In this document: positions 28,844 through 37,677 of the stretch, piece after piece
Layout: each line of letters starts with the position of its first letter
How positions within the stretch are numbered: position 1 is the first letter of the stretch
NCBI GenBank assembly: GCA_900543215.1
Contig: UQQR01000004.1
Span: 1-64,000 of the forward strand
Length of the DNA stretch: 64,000 nucleotides
DNA from: an uncultured Oscillospiraceae bacterium
Lineage (GTDB): Bacteria; Bacillota; Clostridia; Oscillospirales; Acutalibacteraceae
Direction of reading: 5' to 3'
Position numbers and translations under genes: made by a program
Notes under the pieces: generated by a model
What the model saw: the letters and a program-made list of their open reading frames with translations, nothing else
The model's database searches: none
Told to the model about the DNA's origin: nothing

Positions 28844-31800
28844 TCAAGCGTCTATTGTGGATATTCCGAGCGTGGTTTCCTCAAGCACATCAAGCAACAC
28901 CTTTACGGTATCAAGCGAGGTAAACATTGTGATATTGTTTTCAACCGCACAGCGGCGTATTTCATATCCGTCCGACAGAACGCCCGACGAATTCATATCC
29001 CTTGTGTTTATAACATAGGTCACATAGCCCTGCCTTATCGCGTCGGTAATTTCACGGCTTCCGTCGCTCAGCTTTCCTACGGCGTGGGTGCGTATTCCGT
29101 TTTTCTTTAAAAACGCGGCTGTACCCTCGGTTGCCTGTATGTTAAAGCCCATATTGTAGAAGCGGCGTATAAGCGGAAGCGCCTCTTCCTTATCCTTATC
29201 CGCTATGGTGGCAAGTACCGTACCGTAATTCATAACGCTCATTCCGCTTGCCTTAAGCGCCTTGTAAAGCGCACGGGTCAGCTTGTCATCATAACCTATA
29301 GCTTCGCCCGTAGACTTCATTTCGGGCGAAAGATACGCGTCAAGTCCCCTGAGCTTTGAGAACGAGAATGCCGGCGCCTTTACATACCAACGCTTTTTTT
29401 CCTCACCGTATATTTTATCAAAGCCCTGTTCCTTAAGGCTTTTGCCCAAAATTACAAGGGTCGCAATATCCGCAAGGCTGAAACCCGTCGCCTTTGAAAG
29501 GAACGGGACGGTTCTTGATGAACGGGGGTTTACTTCTATTATAAACACATTTTCGTTCTTATCCACAATGAACTGAATATTATAAAGCCCCACTATGCCT
29601 ATTCCGAGTCCCAAACGCTTTGTATAATCAAGTATCGTTTCCTTGACCCTTTCGCTGATACTGAAGGTCGGGTACACGCTTATTGAGTCGCCGCTGTGTA
29701 TTCCCGTGCGCTCAACAAGCTCCATAATACCAGGTACGAATACATCCTTCCCGTCACAGATAGCATCTACCTCTACCTCTTTACCCGAAATGTATTTGTC
29801 AACAAGTACAGGCTTATCCTCGTCTATTTCAACCGCGGTACGAAGATAACGGCGTAACTGCTCCTCGTCCGCAACTATCTGCATCGCCCTGCCTCCCAGC
29901 ACAAAGGACGGGCGCACAAGCACGGGATAGCCGATTTCCGCCGCCGCCCGAACTCCGTCCTCGATTTTGGTGACCGCTTTACCGTTCGGCTGAGGAATAT
30001 CAAGCTCCTTTAAAACCTTTTCAAACAGGTCTCTGTTTTCCGCACGGTCTATGGCGGCGCAATCCGTTCCTATTATCTTAACGCCGAGACGGCTTAGGCC
30101 CTCCGCTAAGTTTATCGCCGTTTGACCGCCTAATGACGCTATTACCCCAATCGGCTTTTCAAGGCGTATGATATTCATAACATCTTCTGTGCAGAGCGGC
30201 TCGAAATACAGCTTATCGGAGCAGGTATAATCGGTCGAGACCGTTTCGGGATTGTTGTTGATTATTATTGCCTCGTAGCCCGATTTTTTAATTGTTGTAA
30301 CCGCGTGGACGGTGGAATAGTCAAATTCTACGCCCTGCCCTATTCTTATGGGTCCCGAGCCTAAAACTATTATTTTCTTTTTATCCGATACTGCCGATTC
30401 GTTTTCATCCTCATAGGTAGAGTAAAAATACGGAATATAGCTTTCAAACTCCGAAGCGCAGGAATCTATCATCTTATAAATCGGGAATATGTCCTGTTTT
30501 TCCCTGATTTTAAAGACCTCGCCCTCGGTCATCCCCCAAAGTTTTCCGATGAACGCGTCAGAAAAGCCCATTTTCTTAGCCGCGTAAAGCGTTTTTATAT
30601 CGCCTATATGCCCTTTAAGCCTGTTTTCCGTTTTTACAATATTTCTAATCTTTTCGAGGAACAGCATATCTATTTTTGTTGCGTCGTAAATCATTCCCAT
30701 ATCGGTATTTCGGCGCAAAAGCTCGGCTATGGCATACAGTCTGTCATCCGTACCGTCCTTTATATACGAAAGCAGTTCCTCATCGGAAAATCCGTCAAAT
30801 TTCTTCATATACAGGTGGTTTACACCTATTTCAAGCGACCTTGCCGCCTTAAGCAGACTTTCCTCTATCGTTCTGCCTATGCTCATAACCTCACCCGTAG
30901 CCTTCATCTGGGTTGAAAGCTTATTGTTTGCCGAGGAAAACTTATCGAACGGAAATCTCGGCATTTTGGTGACCACATAATCGAGCGCAGGCTCAAATGA
31001 GGCAGGAGTATTCGCAAGCATTATTTCATCAAGCCGCATACCGACCGATATTTTGGCTGATACCCTTGCTATCGGGTAACCGCTTGCCTTTGAAGCTAAC
31101 GCCGACGAGCGCGAGACCCTTGGGTTTACCTCTATAAGATAATAATTGAAGGATAACGGGTCAAGCGCAAACTGCACATTACAGCCGCCCTCGATTTTAA
31201 GCGCGCGGATTATTTTAAGCGCGCTGTCCCTTAACATATGGTATTCCTTGTTCGTAAGTGTCTGCGAGGGGCAAACCACAACCGAGTCGCCCGTGTGTAT
31301 GCCTACGGGGTCGATGTTTTCCATATTGCACACGGTAATAGCGGTGTCGTTTCCGTCCCTTATTACCTCATATTCTATTTCCTTATATCCCTTAATGCTT
31401 TTTTCCACAAGCACCTGATGTACGGGGGATAAATCAAGCGCTCCTCTTAAAAGCTCCTTACATTCTTCCTCGTTATCGGCAAAGCCGCCGCCCGTGCCGC
31501 CCAAGGTAAACGCCGGACGGAGCACCACGGGGTATCCTATTTCCTTTGCGGCTGCAAGACCTTCTTCAAGGCTTTCGGCTATTACCGACTGTAATACCGG
31601 CTCGCCTATTTCCTCGCAAAGCTCCTTAAACAGCTCTCTGTCCTCGGCTCTTTCTATGCTTCTGCTGCCGGTTCCCAGAAGCTCTACTCCGCATTCACGC
31701 AAAACGCCCTTTTTTTCAAGCTGCATAGCAAGGTTAAGACCTGTCTGTCCGCCGATACCGGGAACTATCGCGTCGGGCCGCTCGTAGCGTATTACCTTTG

Positions 31801-32023
31801 CGAGATATTCAAGGGTCAAGGGTTCCATATAAACCTTATCGGCAACCGCGGTGTCGGTCATAATAGTCGCAGGGTTTGAGTTGCACAAAACAACCTCGTA
31901 GCCCTCCTCCTTAAGCGCTAAGCAGGCTTGCGTGCCGGCATAGTCAAACTCCGCCGCCTGACCTATTACGATAGGTCCCGAGCCTATTACCAGTATCTTT
32001 TTAAGGTCGGTTCTTTTAGGCAT
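28844..32023 (-). CDS. carB: Carbamoyl-phosphate synthase large subunit, pyrimidine-linked
   Basis: 1059 aa, stand-alone, with the two ATP-grasp halves ([20 protein letters not shown] and [20 protein letters not shown]) and a C-terminal MGS-like allosteric domain ending [11 protein letters not shown]. It has the same length as the CarB part of the arg-operon fusion but clearly different sequence, so it is an old duplication. GGAGG precedes ATG; it overlaps carA by 8 nt. It supplies carbamoyl phosphate to PyrB. Confidence 0.96.
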   Translation of the reverse strand: MPKRTDLKKILVIGSGPIVIGQAAEFDYAGTQACLALKEEGYEVVLCNSNPATIMTDTAVADKVYMEPLTLEYLAKVIRYERPDAIVPGIGGQTGLNLAMQLEKKGVLRECGVELLGTGSRSIERAEDRELFKELCEEIGEPVLQSVIAESLEEGLAAAKEIGYPVVLRPAFTLGGTGGGFADNEEECKELLRGALDLSPVHQVLVEKSIKGYKEIEYEVIRDGNDTAITVCNMENIDPVGIHTGDSVVVCPSQTLTNKEYHMLRDSALKIIRALKIEGGCNVQFALDPLSFNYYLIEVNPRVSRSSALASKASGYPIARVSAKISVGMRLDEIMLANTPASFEPALDYVVTKMPRFPFDKFSSANNKLSTQMKATGEVMSIGRTIEESLLKAARSLEIGVNHLYMKKFDGFSDEELLSYIKDGTDDRLYAIAELLRRNTDMGMIYDATKIDMLFLEKIRNIVKTENRLKGHIGDIKTLYAAKKMGFSDAFIGKLWGMTEGEVFKIREKQDIFPIYKMIDSCASEFESYIPYFYSTYEDENESAVSDKKKIIVLGSGPIRIGQGVEFDYSTVHAVTTIKKSGYEAIIINNNPETVSTDYTCSDKLYFEPLCTEDVMNIIRLEKPIGVIASLGGQTAINLAEGLSRLGVKIIGTDCAAIDRAENRDLFEKVLKELDIPQPNGKAVTKIEDGVRAAAEIGYPVLVRPSFVLGGRAMQIVADEEQLRRYLRTAVEIDEDKPVLVDKYISGKEVEVDAICDGKDVFVPGIMELVERTGIHSGDSISVYPTFSISERVKETILDYTKRLGLGIGIVGLYNIQFIVDKNENVFIIEVNPRSSRTVPFLSKATGFSLADIATLVILGKSLKEQGFDKIYGEEKKRWYVKAPAFSFSKLRGLDAYLSPEMKSTGEAIGYDDKLTRALYKALKASGMSVMNYGTVLATIADKDKEEALPLIRRFYNMGFNIQATEGTAAFLKKNGIRTHAVGKLSDGSREITDAIRQGYVTYVINTRDMNSSGVLSDGYEIRRCAVENNITMFTSLDTVKVLLDVLEETTLGISTIDA

Positions 32024-33110
32024 TTTTATTTTCCTCCATAAGCTTTATAAATCGGTCGAACAGATATGCGCTGTCCTGCGGACCGGGCGCGCTCTCGGGG
32101 TGATACTGCACGCTGAATATTTTTGCTTCTTCGTCCCTTACGCCCTCAACCGTATTATCAAGGATATTTATATGAGTAACGGTAAGCTTTGTTTTTTCAA
32201 GGCTCTTTTCATCCACAGCGTAGCTGTGATTTTGCGAGGTAATCTCTATTTTGCCGGTTTCAAGGTTTTTTACGGGATGATTTCCGCCCCTATGCCCGAA
32301 CTTTAATTTGTAGGTCTCGGCTCCCGCGGCAAGGCATATCATCTGGTGCCCGAGGCAGATTCCGAAAATCGGCAGCTTTCCGTAAAGTTTTCTTACAAGC
32401 TCGATAACCGGTATTACATCCTCGGGGTCTCCCGGTCCGTTTGATAAGAACACTCCGTCGGGTTTCATTTTTTCCACCTCTTCCGCAGGGGTGTTGTAGG
32501 GCATAACCGTTACATTACAGCCCCTTGCATTAAGCGAGCGGATTATATTAAGCTTTATTCCGCAATCTATCGCCACAACATTGTAACGGGCGTTTGCGGT
32601 TCTTGCGTACCACCGTTTTTTACAGCTCACCCTGTCAACCGCATTATGCGGCACGGGCGTGCTTTTTATAATTTCAAGCGCCTTTTCTTTAGGCGTATCG
32701 GCGTTTGTAATAATCGCTCTTCTGCTGCCCTTATCCCTTATGCTTCTTGTGAGCCGCCTTGTGTCTATACCCGAAATTCCCGGAATTTTATATTCCTCCA
32801 TAACCTCGGACAGTGTTTTTGTATACCTGAAGTTAGACGGAAAATCGTTATATTCCCTTACTATCAGTCCTCCGATAGTCGGCACCTTTGTCTCGTAGTC
32901 CTCGTCCGCAATGCCGTAATTGCCTATAAGCGGATATGTCATAACCACCGCCTGGTCTGTATATGACGGGTCGGATATTATTTCCTGATAGCCGACGACC
33001 GATGTGTTGAAAACCAGCTCGCATACCGCGTCCCTGTCGTATCCGAAGCCTACTCCGAAGTACTCCGCACCGTCCTCCGTTACAAGCTTTTTCTGTTTTA
33101 TATCTGCCAT
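32016..33110 (-). CDS. carA: Carbamoyl-phosphate synthase small subunit, pyrimidine-linked
   Basis: 364 aa glutaminase subunit with N-terminal CPSase domain and glutamine amidotransferase domain: oxyanion loop [12 protein letters not shown], nucleophile GICLGHQ, catalytic QYHPES. GGAGG lies 9 nt before ATG. It overlaps pyrC by 13 nt. By position it is equivalent to PyrAA of Bacillus. Confidence 0.96.
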   Translation of the reverse strand: MADIKQKKLVTEDGAEYFGVGFGYDRDAVCELVFNTSVVGYQEIISDPSYTDQAVVMTYPLIGNYGIADEDYETKVPTIGGLIVREYNDFPSNFRYTKTLSEVMEEYKIPGISGIDTRRLTRSIRDKGSRRAIITNADTPKEKALEIIKSTPVPHNAVDRVSCKKRWYARTANARYNVVAIDCGIKLNIIRSLNARGCNVTVMPYNTPAEEVEKMKPDGVFLSNGPGDPEDVIPVIELVRKLYGKLPIFGICLGHQMICLAAGAETYKLKFGHRGGNHPVKNLETGKIEITSQNHSYAVDEKSLEKTKLTVTHINILDNTVEGVRDEEAKIFSVQYHPESAPGPQDSAYLFDRFIKLMEENKNA

Positions 33111-34303
33111 ACCGCTTTACCTCCGTGTACTGTAAGTAAATTTTTTCCGAATACCCTTTCACCCTCAAAGGGTGTGCTTCTTCCCATAGTTTTAAATTCA
33201 TTCGGGTCTACCGTATATTCACAGTCAAGACTGTAAATGCAAACATCTTTTGTTTGCTTTATACCGAACCGCTTTCTCGGGTTTACCGACATAAGCTCAA
33301 TTAATTTTTCAAGGGTTATTATTCCCGTTTTGACAAGTTTTGTGTAAAGAACGGGGAAGGCGGTTTCAAGCCCTACAACCCCCATGAGGCTGTTTTTGAG
33401 TCCGCCCGATTTTTCCTTTTCGGAATGCGGCGCATGGTCGGTCGCTATCATATCTATCGTTCCGTCCTTTATACCCTCCGTAAGCGCCAGTCTGTCCTCC
33501 TCGCTTCTTATCGGGGGATTCATTTTAAAACGCCCGTCCTCCTTTAAATCCATATCGTTAAGCACAAGGTAATGGGGCGCCGTTTCGCAGGTCACATCTA
33601 CGCCCTCCGCCTTGGCCTTTCTTATAAGCTCTACGCTTTCCTTGCAGGAGATATGACAGATATGGTATTTGCACCCCGTTTTTTTCGCAAGCCATAAATC
33701 TCTTTCAATCGGTCTCCATTCGCTCTCGGAGCATATCCCCTTGTGACCGTGGATTTTTGCGTACTCGCCGAGGTGTATATATCCGCCCGCCAGCAGTGAG
33801 TTATCCTCGCAGTGTGCGGCGATTATTTTACCGAGGCTTTTCGCTTTTTCCATAGCCCTCAGCATTATTTCCTCGTTCTGCACGCCTCGTCCGTCGTCCG
33901 AAAAGGCAACGCAAAGGGGGACGAGCGCGTCCATATCGCTTAAAACCTCGCCCTTTTCGCCCACGGTTATTGCGGCGTATGGGTGCACGCCGATAACCGC
34001 CGTTTTGTTTATTATTTCAAGCTGTTTTTTTATGTTTTCCGCACTGTCCGGAACGGGGCTTAAGTTCGGCATTGCGCAAACATCGGTATAGCCGCCCCTC
34101 GCCGCCGCAAGCGAGCCTGTTTTTATTGTTTCCTTATAAAAAAATCCCGGTTCTCTGAAATGCACATGAACATCGCAAAAAGCCGGAAAAACAAAAACAT
34201 TATTAAAATCGGAAACAATACCGGATTCTTCTCCGGCATCGGTAACAAAATCTTTTTTTACAAATGTGCCGTTTTCGTAAACGGCGGCGTTTTTAAATAT
34301 CAT
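33098..34303 (-). CDS. pyrC: Dihydroorotase (class I)
   Basis: Closes the dihydroorotate ring. 401 aa amidohydrolase with the metal motif DVHVHFREPG, further ligands in AAHCEDNS and HICHIS, and the catalytic Asp in IATDHAPHS. It is the first gene of the pyr operon, with GGGAG before ATG and a terminator hairpin 13 nt upstream of the start codon. Confidence 0.97.
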   Translation of the reverse strand: MIFKNAAVYENGTFVKKDFVTDAGEESGIVSDFNNVFVFPAFCDVHVHFREPGFFYKETIKTGSLAAARGGYTDVCAMPNLSPVPDSAENIKKQLEIINKTAVIGVHPYAAITVGEKGEVLSDMDALVPLCVAFSDDGRGVQNEEIMLRAMEKAKSLGKIIAAHCEDNSLLAGGYIHLGEYAKIHGHKGICSESEWRPIERDLWLAKKTGCKYHICHISCKESVELIRKAKAEGVDVTCETAPHYLVLNDMDLKEDGRFKMNPPIRSEEDRLALTEGIKDGTIDMIATDHAPHSEKEKSGGLKNSLMGVVGLETAFPVLYTKLVKTGIITLEKLIELMSVNPRKRFGIKQTKDVCIYSLDCEYTVDPNEFKTMGRSTPFEGERVFGKNLLTVHGGKAVWQI

Positions 34304-34315
34304 AGCGTTTCTCCC

Positions 34316-34347
34316 GAAAAAATAAAGACCTGCTTTAAAAGCAGGTC
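34316..34347 (-). terminator. Leader terminator (attenuator) of the pyr operon
   Basis: A perfect 9-bp stem with 3-nt loop (34327-34347) is followed on the minus strand by TTTATTTTTT, all between the pyr promoter and the pyrC ribosome site. Transcription must escape it for operon expression. A segment at 34410-34416 can pair over 7 bp with its upstream arm, a candidate antiterminator. I see no PyrR-type anti-antiterminator sequence. Confidence 0.85.
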
Positions 34348-34435
34348 ACAAGCGCAACAAAGCAGACTGAAAAACAGCCTTTATCACAATCTTGCCGGCG
34401 TCACAGCACCCTGCTTAAAGATTTTTGTTTTTATT

Positions 34436-34464
34436 ATTTTAACACCGCTCGGGTGTAAAGTCAA
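34436..34464 (-). promoter_or_regulatory. Promoter of the pyr operon
   Basis: Minus-strand -35 TTGACT (34459-34464), 17 bp, -10 TAAAAT (34436-34441). The spacer contains an inverted repeat ACACC-N5-GGTGT (34442-34456), a possible operator. The leader to pyrC would be about 125 nt. Confidence 0.85.
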
Positions 34465-34518
34465 TACCGAAGTTTTATCTTTTGGGATATTTAAGGCTGT
34501 CCACCACGTTACTAACTT

Positions 34519-34543
34519 TAAAAAACGCCGACTTAAGCCGGCG
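34519..34543 (-). terminator. Terminator of the M23 peptidase gene
   Basis: An imperfect 9-bp stem (34526-34543, outer CGCCG/CGGCG) is followed by a minus-strand T run. It separates the peptidase gene from the pyr promoter. Confidence 0.85.
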
Positions 34544-34556
34544 AAATAAAATTCTG

Positions 34557-35837
34557 TCAATCAAGTCCGATATAAGAAGCCGGATTTACACGATTGTCGT
34601 TTACCATAACCTCGATATGAAGATGGCTGCCTGACGAATTTCCGGTACAGCCAACCAAAGCGATAACATCGCCCTGTTCAACCTTGTAGCCCGCGCTTAC
34701 TTTAAGCACGCTTGCGTGGCCGTAACGGGTTTTTAGTCCGTTGCCGTGGTCTATAACAACACAGTTACCGTATGCGCCGTCGAATTTTGCGAGCGTAACC
34801 GTTCCCGACGCGGCGGCATATATCGGCGTACCCTTATTTGCGGCAAGATCCATACCCTTATGACCCCTGCCGTCGCCGTAATAGGCAGATATTACAAAAC
34901 TGCCCTTATCAAGCGGACAAATAAGCCCCGCACTTCTGGCGGCGGAACGCTGCTTTGCGCTTGCCGTGGTCTTTGCGGTTCCCACAAGAGTAATCTGTGT
35001 GACCGGTTCCTTTACAACCTCGCTTGAAAGCTCTGCTGCGGACTGTGTTTCGCCGTTTATAAGCTCACGCACCTCGGTTTTACGCTTTAAGCCGTTTTCA
35101 CCGGCGGTTGTTACCTTAGAATAACCTATTAACTCTGTTGAGGTTTTTTCGGTTTTGCTTGAAAACGGTATCGCTTCTTCACTTGTAACCGTTGCGGTTG
35201 TTTTAACGGGCAAAGCCTCTATAACCGCCTTCATTTCCGTTTCGCTCGCAAGCTCCGAACGCAGATAATACCCATTCTCAATCTCGATACTGTCGGTAAA
35301 TTCCGATACATTTTCCGCACCCTCTATATTAAAGCGGTTACGGCAGTATTCAAGATAGCTTGTAAGCTCATCCCTCGCGGCACAGACTGCGGTAACACCG
35401 TTTATCCGAAGCTCAGCGGCTTCCTCTATGTCATCCGTATTTTCAATAATTGCGTCCGCAACCTTAAGAGCGCTGTCCAGCCTGTCCTCGACGGTAAGTG
35501 TCATTTTAAAGCTGGGTCTTTTAATTGCGCCGTCCGCATTTGAGCTTGAAATATGGTTTACCGCAATATCCTTAGCGTCATCAAAAACAGAAGAGTTTCT
35601 GACAGTTGCTATAAAAGAGCCTGCGTAGTTTACCTTAAAGCCGAGGGTTATTCCCACGGCAACAACGCTTATACCCACCGCAAGCATACCTATAAGACAG
35701 AGAGAGCATATTTTCATCGGTATTCTGTTGTTCTTTATAAAAGAAAAAAGCTTCTTGAAAACATTATACTGAGATAATATTTCCTTAACAGCTCCTCTTT
35801 TGAGAATATCTTTAAAAATAAAAGTCACTTCTTTCAA
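34557..35837 (-). CDS. Membrane-anchored G5 / M23 (LytM-type) peptidase
   Basis: 426 aa. A basic cytoplasmic N-terminus of about 45 residues, one TM segment (about 46-70), an extracellular region, a G5-like domain (about 225-275, with KRKTEVRELINGET) and a C-terminal M23 metalloendopeptidase (about 310-420). The zinc motifs are intact: GHKGMDLA (His, Asp) and the HLHIE HxH. It probably cleaves peptidoglycan cross-bridges or acts in cell-wall turnover. The start is uncertain: the TTG at 35837 has no clear ribosome site, a GTG three codons later has only GAAAGAA upstream, and the first ATG is after residue 40. Confidence 0.88.
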   Translation of the reverse strand: MKEVTFIFKDILKRGAVKEILSQYNVFKKLFSFIKNNRIPMKICSLCLIGMLAVGISVVAVGITLGFKVNYAGSFIATVRNSSVFDDAKDIAVNHISSSNADGAIKRPSFKMTLTVEDRLDSALKVADAIIENTDDIEEAAELRINGVTAVCAARDELTSYLEYCRNRFNIEGAENVSEFTDSIEIENGYYLRSELASETEMKAVIEALPVKTTATVTSEEAIPFSSKTEKTSTELIGYSKVTTAGENGLKRKTEVRELINGETQSAAELSSEVVKEPVTQITLVGTAKTTASAKQRSAARSAGLICPLDKGSFVISAYYGDGRGHKGMDLAANKGTPIYAAASGTVTLAKFDGAYGNCVVIDHGNGLKTRYGHASVLKVSAGYKVEQGDVIALVGCTGNSSGSHLHIEVMVNDNRVNPASYIGLD

Positions 35838-35840
35838 AGG

Positions 35841-35853
35841 TTACAATTTGTAA
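35841..35853. repeat. Palindrome TTACAA-T-TTGTAA in the M23 leader
   Basis: Perfect 13-bp inverted repeat in the 5' untranslated region of the peptidase gene. The sequence AGGTTACAA is shared with the larger palindrome at 35875-35902, so the two may bind the same regulator. Confidence 0.6.
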
Positions 35854-35866
35854 TCAGCATAATGGT

Positions 35867-35895
35867 ATTATAACAAAAAGGTTACAAAATTGCAA
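35867..35895 (-). promoter_or_regulatory. Promoter of the M23 peptidase gene
   Basis: Minus-strand -35 TTGCAA (35890-35895), 17 bp, -10 TATAAT (35867-35872). Its -35 and spacer are covered by the palindrome at 35875-35902. Confidence 0.8.
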
Positions 35896-35902
35896 CCTTT
35901 TT
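35875..35902. repeat. 28-bp palindrome over the M23 promoter
   Basis: Two 13-nt arms with one mismatch and a 2-nt centre (AAAAAGGTTACAA and TTGCAACCTTTTT). It covers the -35 and most of the spacer. It could be a repressor operator; an RNA hairpin is unlikely for the downstream gene because it lies at or before the start point. Confidence 0.6.
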
Positions 35903-35981
35903 ATACATAAAATATTGATTTAATTTTTATGCACTTTGCACAAACTTAAAAGACAAGCTGTACCGGCAACATATAGCACAC

Positions 35982-36031
35982 CGCTCCGCCTGCTATTTAC
36001 AGGAGCATATTTCTACGCCGCAGGCGGAGCG
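35982..36031. repeat. Inverted repeat after the GGDEF gene
   Basis: 11-bp perfect arms (CGCTCCGCCTG and CAGGCGGAGCG) separated by 28 nt. It lies about 26 nt after the GGDEF stop. No T run follows on the minus strand, so it may be a factor-assisted terminator or a 3' stabiliser of the long pyrH-to-GGDEF transcript. Confidence 0.55.
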
Positions 36032-36057
36032 CCGTCATATCTTAGTTCTTAGTGTTC

Positions 36058-37656
36058 TTAATGCTTTTCGTGCCAACGCTTTTTGTCGATATACATATAT
36101 TCGTCCGCCTTTGCGAGAAGGTCGCGGCGGGAGAGCTCCGGGAAATCGCACGACAGAGCGTATCCGCAGGCGAAATGTATCTTAACCGACTTGCCGGAGC
36201 GGTTGTATGCTTTTACCGCGTCGGTTACAGCCGAAATGTATTCCGTTATTTTACGGCGGTCGGCGTCACGGACGTATACCGCAAATTCATCGCCGCCCCA
36301 GCGGCACAGAAGTTCCTTTTTGCCGATTTCCCTTTTCAAGATTGACGAAAATTCAAGTATCATTTTATCGCCGGCATTGTGACCCAAAGTGTCGTTAGTA
36401 CGTTTAAGGCTGTTAAGGTCGAACATTATCATACCGATTTCTCCGTCCTCTGCGGAGTCGGTTTTTATCAGGTCCTCCCAGTAAGCCTTATTAAACAGCT
36501 TGGTCTTTAAATCGATTCGGGCTTTTTTATTTATGCTTAAAATGTTTTCAATAAATTCGTACACCGCGTAAATAAGGAACGCTGCAAGAGTGATGGTTAT
36601 CCCCGAGGAGGTGCCTTTTGCGTAAAAAACCACTATATCCGTGATTCCGCCGGATATAAGAAGCAGCGCGAAAATAACCGAGTTGACATTTCTTTTGCCG
36701 CGCCGATTGTAAAAGAATGCCGAGGAAAACAAAAGCACAATATCAATAATAAGCATTGCGTGGCAGACGGTAAGGCATTGGCGGAGGTCAATGGCGGAGA
36801 ACACCTGAAGCGCCAGAGAAACAAGGGCGACAAGGCAGGTTGCAACAGCCCCGATATTGAGCGCGGGGAAGCTGTCCTCGGACGATTGCATATCGGCATA
36901 CAGAAGTATTGGAGCGGACATAATGAAAAGCGCCGCCAGCGTTATGTATCCTATTGCCATTGTGTGGTCCTTAAACACAAAGGCGGAAAGGCGCGTATCG
37001 GTTATACGCCATATTCCGAGCAGCAAGGAGGAGTTGCCGAGAAAAAACATGTTCCACGCGGCGGTGCGTCGTCTAAGTATAAGGTGAAGCTGAACCGCAA
37101 TAAGCAAAATACCGACGGCAATGCAGAGTGTTGAGAACACCATCTGCGGCAGGTCGGACCTAAGCTGCCTCATAAACAGCGAATACCTTGAACCGATAAT
37201 AAAATCAGGGACTTTGTTTACGGCACTTTTGTATACCGGTGTCAGTGTTATGGTAACGGTTTTGTCCCTGTCAAGCTCGGTAACGGGTATTACCACCCAA
37301 TAGCTTGAGGGAGAGTTGCCCAAACGATTGTTTTTTCCGGGGTATGAGCTGTATAAAAGCATGCCGTCGATTCTTACGTCGGCATAGTTGTGAACAACGT
37401 AAAACATAAGGCTTGAGTCGCCCGAAATAACATCCGGCGTGAAACGGTATACCCTTTTTGTCCCCAATGGCGTTTCGGGGGCGGAAACATCCGTTACCGT
37501 GTAATTTTTTATCACTTTAGACTGCAAATACTCACGCGAGCTGTAAACGGAAGTTTTTTCAAAGCATAACATATAAACGGAAAACACAAGAAGCAAAACA
37601 GCGGTAACTGCGTACAGTGCAAAAGCGGTTTTTCTTAAATACATTTGTTGTTTCAT
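36058..37656 (-). CDS. Membrane-bound GGDEF diguanylate cyclase with 7TM-type sensor
   Basis: 532 aa. An N-terminal TM helix (about 9-27), an extracytoplasmic beta-rich region (about 35-160), seven or so TM segments (about 170-365) as in 7TM-DISM sensors, and a GGDEF domain (about 375-525). The active motif RWGGDEF (454-458) is intact, so cyclic di-GMP synthesis is expected. The inhibitory RxxD site five residues upstream is absent (GKKE there). The signal sensed is unknown. The ATG at 37656 follows GGTGATC; a TTG four codons earlier was rejected. It starts 21 nt after polC and has no promoter of its own that I can see. Confidence 0.88.
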   Translation of the reverse strand: MKQQMYLRKTAFALYAVTAVLLLVFSVYMLCFEKTSVYSSREYLQSKVIKNYTVTDVSAPETPLGTKRVYRFTPDVISGDSSLMFYVVHNYADVRIDGMLLYSSYPGKNNRLGNSPSSYWVVIPVTELDRDKTVTITLTPVYKSAVNKVPDFIIGSRYSLFMRQLRSDLPQMVFSTLCIAVGILLIAVQLHLILRRRTAAWNMFFLGNSSLLLGIWRITDTRLSAFVFKDHTMAIGYITLAALFIMSAPILLYADMQSSEDSFPALNIGAVATCLVALVSLALQVFSAIDLRQCLTVCHAMLIIDIVLLFSSAFFYNRRGKRNVNSVIFALLLISGGITDIVVFYAKGTSSGITITLAAFLIYAVYEFIENILSINKKARIDLKTKLFNKAYWEDLIKTDSAEDGEIGMIMFDLNSLKRTNDTLGHNAGDKMILEFSSILKREIGKKELLCRWGGDEFAVYVRDADRRKITEYISAVTDAVKAYNRSGKSVKIHFACGYALSCDFPELSRRDLLAKADEYMYIDKKRWHEKH

Positions 37657-37677
37657 AGTGATCACCAATTATTGTGT

